A stretch of DNA of 11,686 bases. It comes from Terfezia claveryi (taxonomy: Eukaryota > Ascomycota > Pezizomycetes > Pezizales > Pezizaceae). This document shows positions 8,040 through 11,686 of the stretch, one piece after another. Location: the NCBI GenBank assembly GCA_015179025.1, contig WHUX01000761.1, positions 1 through 11,686 on the forward strand, written 5' to 3'. The notes under the pieces were generated by a model. It searched no databases, was not told the DNA's origin, and saw only the letters and a list, made by a program, of their open reading frames with translations. Position numbers and translations under genes: made by a program. The number at the start of each line of letters is the position of its first letter. Position 1 is the stretch's first letter.

Positions 8040-9229
8040 ATGATCTCTTTATACAACGCAACAATCGAATACCAATCACTAAATATGGAATGCCCAGTGC
8101 CTGGCTGTACCAAATCCTATAAAGGGAAGTCGGCAAATAGCAGCTTACAGCGACACCTGAAGGCATCACACAAAGACTATGTACTTCAGAGTAATGAACA
8201 ACAGCCTGTACGAGACCCCAGGACCGTACGTAAAGAAATCAATGCTCGGTATAAAGCCAAATACCCTCGCCGTGGACTCGCCTTGACCAGGATGAAGCAA
8301 ATCAAAGGTTTGGCTGAGGAGCTTTTAGAGAAGGAAAACCTAGCTCGGAAGCCTCAAAGATTGCTTCCACCAGTACTGAACGCAATGGTTGATGAAAGAA
8401 ATGTGTATTGGATCTTAGAGGAGAGATATGGTCTGTTTGTGGGCAGGTTAAAAAGGATATATGATTGGAACCGGGCAGCGAAAGTATGTATAGAGCGCAA
8501 TTGGCATATATCATTCTGGATTGTTAACAGAAGCTATGTAGAAAGTCGCCCGATTCTCAAAGCAACCCATATTCGATGAGGAGGTTGGAGATGAATGGGA
8601 AGCATATTTGAGCTACAGCCTGCAGATCCTTGAATACCGAAGTCAAATGAAGGACTACCAGGCTTCAGAGGAAGCATTTGATTATAGACTTCGACTTTGG
8701 AAAGAAGACTACACGGCCACCAGGACAACGCGAATTCAGGAGGAAGCCGAGATATTGTATAGACAGAAGTATGAGTCACAATACCAGGATGATTATGACT
8801 ATGAAGCTGGGGATAATAGTACTACCGGTCCCAAGCATAGACCAAGCCTAGGCAAGAGCAACTATCCAGAACCTGACATTCTCCCAGAGGTTTTAGCTTG
8901 GCGGGTACAAGGTATTTTGCCAGAGTTGGGCCGGTTGATAGTGTCTGATGAATCTACACTTCTGCGTGCCGCAACTAGACTTGGGATTCTCAGAGCGAAT
9001 GGGGGGGCAGAAGCTGCTTTTATGAGTGAATGGTTAGGCCCAGGGTATTATGGTCATGAAGGTTTGTCTTACTGATGTTAACACAGGTATATTAACTATT
9101 GCTAACAGTTTAAAAGCCGAGGATACACTTCTAGAACTAGCCTTCCAGGTCCAGGAAAGGATCCCGAAGGCTCCAATAGAAACTACACCAGTAAGGTGGT
9201 TCCAATTTGTTGTAGTTCGGAGTTACTGA
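8040..9229 (+). CDS. Unrecognised protein with an N-terminal C2H2 zinc finger, three exons
   Basis: The model joins 8040-8483, 8542-9061 and 9117-9229. Both introns (58 and 55 nt) have GTATGT or GTTTGT donors and YTAAC branch points, and both shift frame exactly as needed. Residues 18-44 form a zinc finger, CPVPGC then HLKASH, with 15 residues between the second Cys and first His, longer than the usual 12. The rest is charged: RRGLALTRMKQIKGLAEELLEKEN, an aromatic-rich middle (EWEAYLSYSLQILEYR) and an acidic Tyr-rich stretch (YQDDYDYEAGD). ATG 8040 has a CACC context; ATG 8085, right before the finger, is equally plausible. After TGA 9227-9229 the same frame stays open to 9311-9313 with coding-like MEDLEIAYEEANEVRL, so the stop may be a mutation or lie in a missed intron. 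DNA or RNA binding is inferred from the finger; no family was recognised. Confidence 0.65.
8484..8541 (+). other. Intron 1 of the zinc finger gene (58 nt)
   Basis: Donor GTATGT at 8484-8489, branch-like TTAAC at 8524-8528 and acceptor TAG at 8539-8541, phase 0. Removing it joins the two frames. Using the nearer CAG at 8528-8530 would give a stop about 26 codons later. Confidence 0.75.
9062..9116 (+). other. Intron 2 of the zinc finger gene (55 nt)
   Basis: Donor GTTTGT at 9062-9067, perfect CTAAC branch at 9102-9106 and acceptor AAG at 9114-9116. Splicing avoids TGA 9073-9075 and continues in AEDTLLELAFQVQERIPKAP. Without it the protein would end at 9075. The AAG acceptor is less usual, so this is less certain than intron 1. 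Confidence 0.55.
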
Positions 9230-9341
9230 ATTTGGTTGATTATGGAAGATCTCGAGATTGCATATGAGGAGGCAAATGAAGTGAGATTACAAAGTACAGT
9301 CGAAGAGTTGTGAGGAACCTGAGCAGGAGAGCGATTGTAGT

Positions 9342-9552
9342 TAGTATGCACCGGCGATGGTTGCATATGGGTGGGAAGTTCTTGTAGTGGTAGCTCTCCT
9401 CCTACCTTAGTTAATAGTTATGTATACCTAGTTGCGTACGGGTTTGGCAGATTAAGTTGCCTCGCCATTGAATCCACCCGGGTTTCCGGGTGGCTCCTCA
9501 TGGCCCCCCTGATAGGGCCGCATTGGAGTAACAAGTATATAAAAAAAAAAAA
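9342..9552 (+). mobile_element. 5'-truncated copy of the first LINE's 3' tail
   Basis: From about 9440 to the A run (9541-9552) it matches about 965-1084: GGCAGATTAASTTGCC, TTGAATCCACC, GGCTCCTCAT and GGAGTA are shared. Weaker similarity reaches back to about 895/9346 (CCGG..ATG...GCAT). GATTGTAGT (9333-9341) and GATTGCAGT (9553-9561), the latter right after the poly(A), look like a target-site duplication with one mutation. It is non-coding. It lies 112 bp downstream of the modelled stop of the zinc finger gene, so that gene's transcript may use it as 3' UTR. Confidence 0.8.
9474..9493 (+). other. Perfect 8 bp stem-loop in the LINE tail
   Basis: CCACCCGG-GTTT-CCGGGTGG is a perfect hairpin with a four-base loop. 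A second stem (GGCCC...GGGCC) follows at about 9515-9532. Both lie shortly before the poly(A), the usual place for the structure that a LINE reverse transcriptase recognises. That role here is inferred. Confidence 0.6.
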
Positions 9553-9561
9553 GATTGCAGT

Positions 9562-9812
9562 GGTACCTAGCTCGAGAAATGTAAATCGCTTATCGTGTTG
9601 CTACTATAAGGTTGTTTGTTAATGATAGGGAGCCAAGCATTCATTAAATCTTGATTGTGCACTTATGTTTGTGTATGTCCTCCTATGTAGTTTGGTTATG
9701 TTTAATAATCACCGCTGCTTTTTCAACATTCTATAACAACCACATATTCCATCAGGCGAGGCCCTCGATAACTCACCTATACCCACAGACACCCGTCAGT
9801 AAATCAATTAGA
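9562..9812. other. Intergenic region and probable leader of the second gene
   Basis: No gene is supported. TATAA at 9732-9736 lies about 80 bp before ATG 9813, followed by a CA/CT-rich leader, which fits a fungal promoter and 5' UTR. The reading frame of the next gene is open back to 9651, but its hydrophobic N-terminus there looks like translated leader. Confidence 0.4.
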
Positions 9813-10600
9813 ATGTCTAATGTTGAAGAAGTGGAAGGTGATGAGTTTGAAATCAAAAGCAAAGAGATTGTGGAAACCTTCATTCAAGGAATTCGGGGTT
9901 TATGTGCTGAACAAGGAAAGGACTTCAGATATACAATGAATGATATCGTGAAGGGCCTACCTACTATAGCTATGAGAACCAGGACATATAAGCCAAATGC
10001 CTGGAACATGAGCCTGCGAGTGGCCGCAAAGGAGATGCCGGCCGAATTGAAGAAAGGTGGTAAAGAGCTACGAGGCCAACTGGCCAGGTATGCTAAGGAG
10101 CATGTATACACTGCGGAAAGAAAAGAGGAACTCGATGACATGGTTGAAGCGGAGAAGCAAGATCTTGTTTATGGGGTTAAAATTGTCACAGACCCAGTAG
10201 TGAAGGCACGGAAAAAGGCCTTGAAAGCATTGTCCAACTCGGTAAGTAACTAGCCAATCGCAAAGCCAATCCGAAAGGGTACTGGTAGATAGAGCACTCT
10301 TAACTAACCTATACCTTACAGTGTAATTATGCTCAGGAGTTAGGGATTCATATAATCTTAATGGCAGCTTCTTCAGAAGATAAACTGCATATTGCAACTG
10401 AGGGGCTTGCGGAGAAGTTTGCCGTCCTCCAGGACGTCAAAAAGGTTGGTATTCCGCAGTTTGAGCTGCTCATTCGTGGTGGAATGATTGAAGAGGAAGC
10501 CAGGGAGGCTGTAGCTCAAAAAGCGGTTAAAAGTAGAGACCAAGCAAGGAAAGAATGTACTAATGCTTTACTGAAGGCAATAAGTGAGTTAGTCCTGTAA
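9813..10600 (+). CDS. Unrecognised charged protein, two exons
   Basis: Exons 9813-10241 and 10322-10600 join through an 80 nt intron with ideal signals (GTAAGT, CTAAC, ACAG), giving 235 residues. ATG 9813 has A at -3 and begins MSNVEEVEGDEFEIKSKEIV; the upstream in-frame ATG at 9651 is judged to be leader. Exon 1 includes YKPNAWNMSLRVAAKEMP and a Lys/Glu-rich helix-prone stretch (about residues 70-115). Exon 2 includes CNYAQELGIHIILMAASSED, IATEGLAEKF and a Lys/Arg/Ala helix to the end. The pattern Pro-Asn-Ala-Trp followed by charged helices loosely recalls HMG-box-like or TE-associated fungal proteins, but I do not claim either. A GTGAGT at 10584 may be the donor of a further intron leading to the acidic frame at 10671-10937. 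No signal peptide or membrane segment is seen from ATG 9813. Confidence 0.7.
10242..10321 (+). other. Intron of the second gene (80 nt)
   Basis: Donor GTAAGT (10242-10247), branch CTAAC (10304-10308) and acceptor ACAG (ending 10321), phase 0. These are textbook fungal splice signals. The intron also contains the in-frame TAG that would otherwise end exon 1. Confidence 0.9.
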
Positions 10601-10670
10601 TTCTCCCGGTCTCTAATACCTTTAACTTACACTACTTCAATCAAGACGAACAGATAAAACGCCCAAATAA

Positions 10671-10937
10671 ACCGATGAAGTCAGTTCCACGCCAGTCAGG
10701 TATGTTTCTGGAGAGCCTAAAGAATGCTGGGCTGAGAGTGTCATGGCCGAAGGAATGGGGGATCAACAACAGATGGAGAAGGTTGTTCAATCACAGGATG
10801 CTGGGAATATCCGAGCAATCTTGAAGGCTTTGGCAGAGAAGCAGCTACAATTCAGTGAAGGCGAGAGTGATGATGTCAATATGGAAGAGCAGGATGTGGA
10901 CAGTTGGGATGTGGAAGGCCAGGAAGGTGAGGAATAG
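10671..10937 (+). CDS. Acidic reading frame, probable last exon of the second gene or a small separate gene
   Basis: The frame is open from 10671 (TDEVSSTPVRYVSGEPKEC) to TAG at 10935-10937. Its first ATG is 10743 (MAEGMGDQQQMEKVVQ), and it ends in an acidic tail (EGESDDVNMEEQDVDSWDVE then GQEGEE). Splicing from GTGAGT 10584 to AAG at 10680 would keep frame and give a protein of 315 residues; CAG at 10695 also keeps frame. Splicing to CAG 10653 gives a stop TAA at 10668-10670 just before this frame. The composition is coding-like, but no family was recognised and no branch point is well placed, so the junction is unsettled. Confidence 0.45.
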   Translation, partial: TDEVSSTPVRYVSGEPKECWAESVMAEGMGDQQQMEKVVQSQDAGNIRAILKALAEKQLQFSEGESDDVNMEEQDVDSWDVEGQEGEE

Positions 10938-11040
10938 GCCAATAGCTTGTTGTGAGCTAATAGATTGTCGTTGTGTGGTTCATATATGAGTTTGATACTT
11001 AATATGTGCCAAGAAACAATTATTCTTTCTTACATAACCG
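10938..11040. other. Short intergenic stretch
   Basis: AT-rich DNA after the acidic frame. No gene or strong signal is seen; a frame at 10965-11162 runs into the A-rich repeat and is not called. Confidence 0.35.
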
Positions 11041-11300
11041 TCAAAAACGAAAAAAAAAAAAGCCACCCTATACGGGTATTACAAAGAAATCAAACAAACC
11101 CTATGCAATCGAAAAAAAAAAAAAAAAATAAACAAAGCCACCCATTGCAACTACCTATTTAAAAGAAATAAAACAAAACAAGAAAAGAAAAAAGAATAAA
11201 AAAGAATAACAAAATAAAACAAAGACACCCCACGTCTACACATGAAAAAGAAAAAAAAGAATAACAAAACACCCCACGTATTACCCATGAAAGAAAAGCA
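11041..11300. repeat. A-rich tract with degenerate CACCC-bearing repeats
   Basis: Long A runs (about 11049-11060 and 11112-11128) alternate with CACCC blocks at about 11064, 11140, 11227 and 11271. The last two units are clear: ACACCCCACGT.TAC.CATGAAA at 11225-11247 and 11269-11292, each preceded by AAAAAGAATAACAAAA. The tract lies between converging genes and reads T-rich on the minus strand, downstream of the minus-strand stop. Confidence 0.65.
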
Positions 11301-11309
11301 AATACAGAG

Positions 11310-11669
11310 CTAGAACTTCATTTGATCTAGTTGTGATTGAAGGTCCTGAACCTCCCTCTCAGAAATGTGCCCATATCTACGCTTTTTGGTCTGGGAATTC
11401 TTTGATGGTTTCTGAGATTTATTATGCCGATTCACCCAATTCTGCAACATTTCCAGGCGTGAAAGACTTCGGTCAATTTGGAATTTTGCACGGGGCTTTG
11501 GCTTCATTAGCTTAGTGATCTATGAAGGATTAGCTAGGGAATCTCTGATAGATCCAACGAGGGCAGAGACCATGGCATGGAAGACTTCTTCGGGCATCTC
11601 GTCAATAAACATGCCAATCTCATGGCCAGGCCCTAATTGCACCGGGCCTAGCTCTGGGGACCACCGGGC
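11310..11669 (-). pseudogene. C-terminal part of an unrecognised minus-strand gene with one in-frame stop
   Basis: Reading leftward, one frame is open from 11669 with ELGPVQLGPGHEIGMFIDE and MPEEVFHAMVSALVGSIRDS. It meets TAG at 11520-11522, and the same frame continues with KLMKPKPRAKFQIDRSLSRL, then a Lys/Ser-rich stretch (SQKPSKNSQTKKRRYGHIS) and a helix EREVQDLQSQLDQMKF before TAG at 11310-11312. The stop could be a CAG to TAG mutation or part of an intron: GCTAAT and CATAG just before it resemble a branch and acceptor, but no good donor is seen. The basic stretch could be a nuclear localisation or nucleic-acid-binding patch; no family was recognised. The 5' part would lie beyond the window. 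ATG 11507 could start a 65-residue protein if the upstream part is not coding. Confidence 0.45.
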
Positions 11670-11686
11670 CTAGATTGGAAGAGCTT

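Noticed and set aside
8302..8779. Minus-strand frames opposite the zinc finger gene
   Set aside because: They are antisense shadows of exons that splice cleanly on the plus strand, with no motif of their own.
9342..9552. tRNA-derived SINE with pol III boxes
   Set aside because: GCCATTGAATCC only weakly resembles a B box and no convincing A box or cloverleaf is present; a truncated LINE tail explains the sequence better.
9371..9622. 83-residue plus-strand frame
   Set aside because: It reads through the retroposed LINE tail and its poly(A) (a run of Lys), so it is not a gene.
11333..11515. Plus-strand 60-residue frame
   Set aside because: It lies opposite the minus-strand frame, which has better coding character (Lys/Glu/Gln helix and basic stretch).

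Overview
The window looks like repeat-rich nuclear DNA from a filamentous fungus, most likely an ascomycete. The reasons are two decayed fungal-type non-LTR retrotransposons (LINEs), short genes with 55-80 nt introns carrying GTATGT/GTAAGT donors and CTAAC-type branch points, and stop codons in the dead elements that are explained by G:C to A:T transitions, mostly at CpA, as in RIP or methylation-driven deamination. There are no bacterial-style operons or ribosome binding sites. The lineage assignment is inference; no species was identified.

Layout. Positions 1-1084 are the 3' part of a non-LTR element: the end of an ORF1 (gag-like, resembling Tad/EKA-type fungal ORF1 proteins), then directly a 450 bp 3' UTR with a degenerate ~30 nt periodic repeat and several small stem-loops, ending in poly(A). 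No ORF2 lies between ORF1 and the poly(A). Positions 1085-~6510 hold a second, strongly purine-rich LINE in head-to-tail orientation. Its ORF1 (coiled coil, then an RNA-binding/knuckle-like region) and ORF2 (AP endonuclease, then reverse transcriptase, then C-terminal linker) are recognisable only by moving between frames and across stops. It is cut off before any RNase H domain or tail. Positions 6511-8039 are non-coding: a pyrimidine-rich block, a near-perfect 52 bp palindrome, an array of 46 bp repeats bounded by GAAGAC/GTCTTC, and an AT-rich promoter-like region.

Positions 8040-9229 (possibly to 9313) are a spliced gene for an unrecognised protein with an N-terminal C2H2 zinc finger. Just downstream sits a 5'-truncated ~210 bp copy of the first element's 3' tail, with poly(A) and a probable 9 bp target-site duplication. 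Positions 9813-10600 are a second spliced gene of unknown, highly charged protein, with a possible acidic last exon up to 10937. An A-rich degenerate repeat tract (11040-11300) separates it from a converging minus-strand gene fragment (11310-11669) that leaves the window on the right.

How parts relate. The LINE pieces form a small TE nest. Three of the non-LINE reading frames (zinc finger gene, second gene, minus-strand gene) each appear interrupted by one in-frame stop in otherwise continuous coding-like sequence, so mutation of the TE nest may have spread into its neighbours, or last introns have been missed. No functional pathway linking the two plus-strand genes can be read from the sequence. 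I did not find convincing evidence of a new defence or catalytic system. The most distinctive items are the 46 bp array, the structured LINE tail with a compensatory stem change, and the unclassified zinc finger gene.
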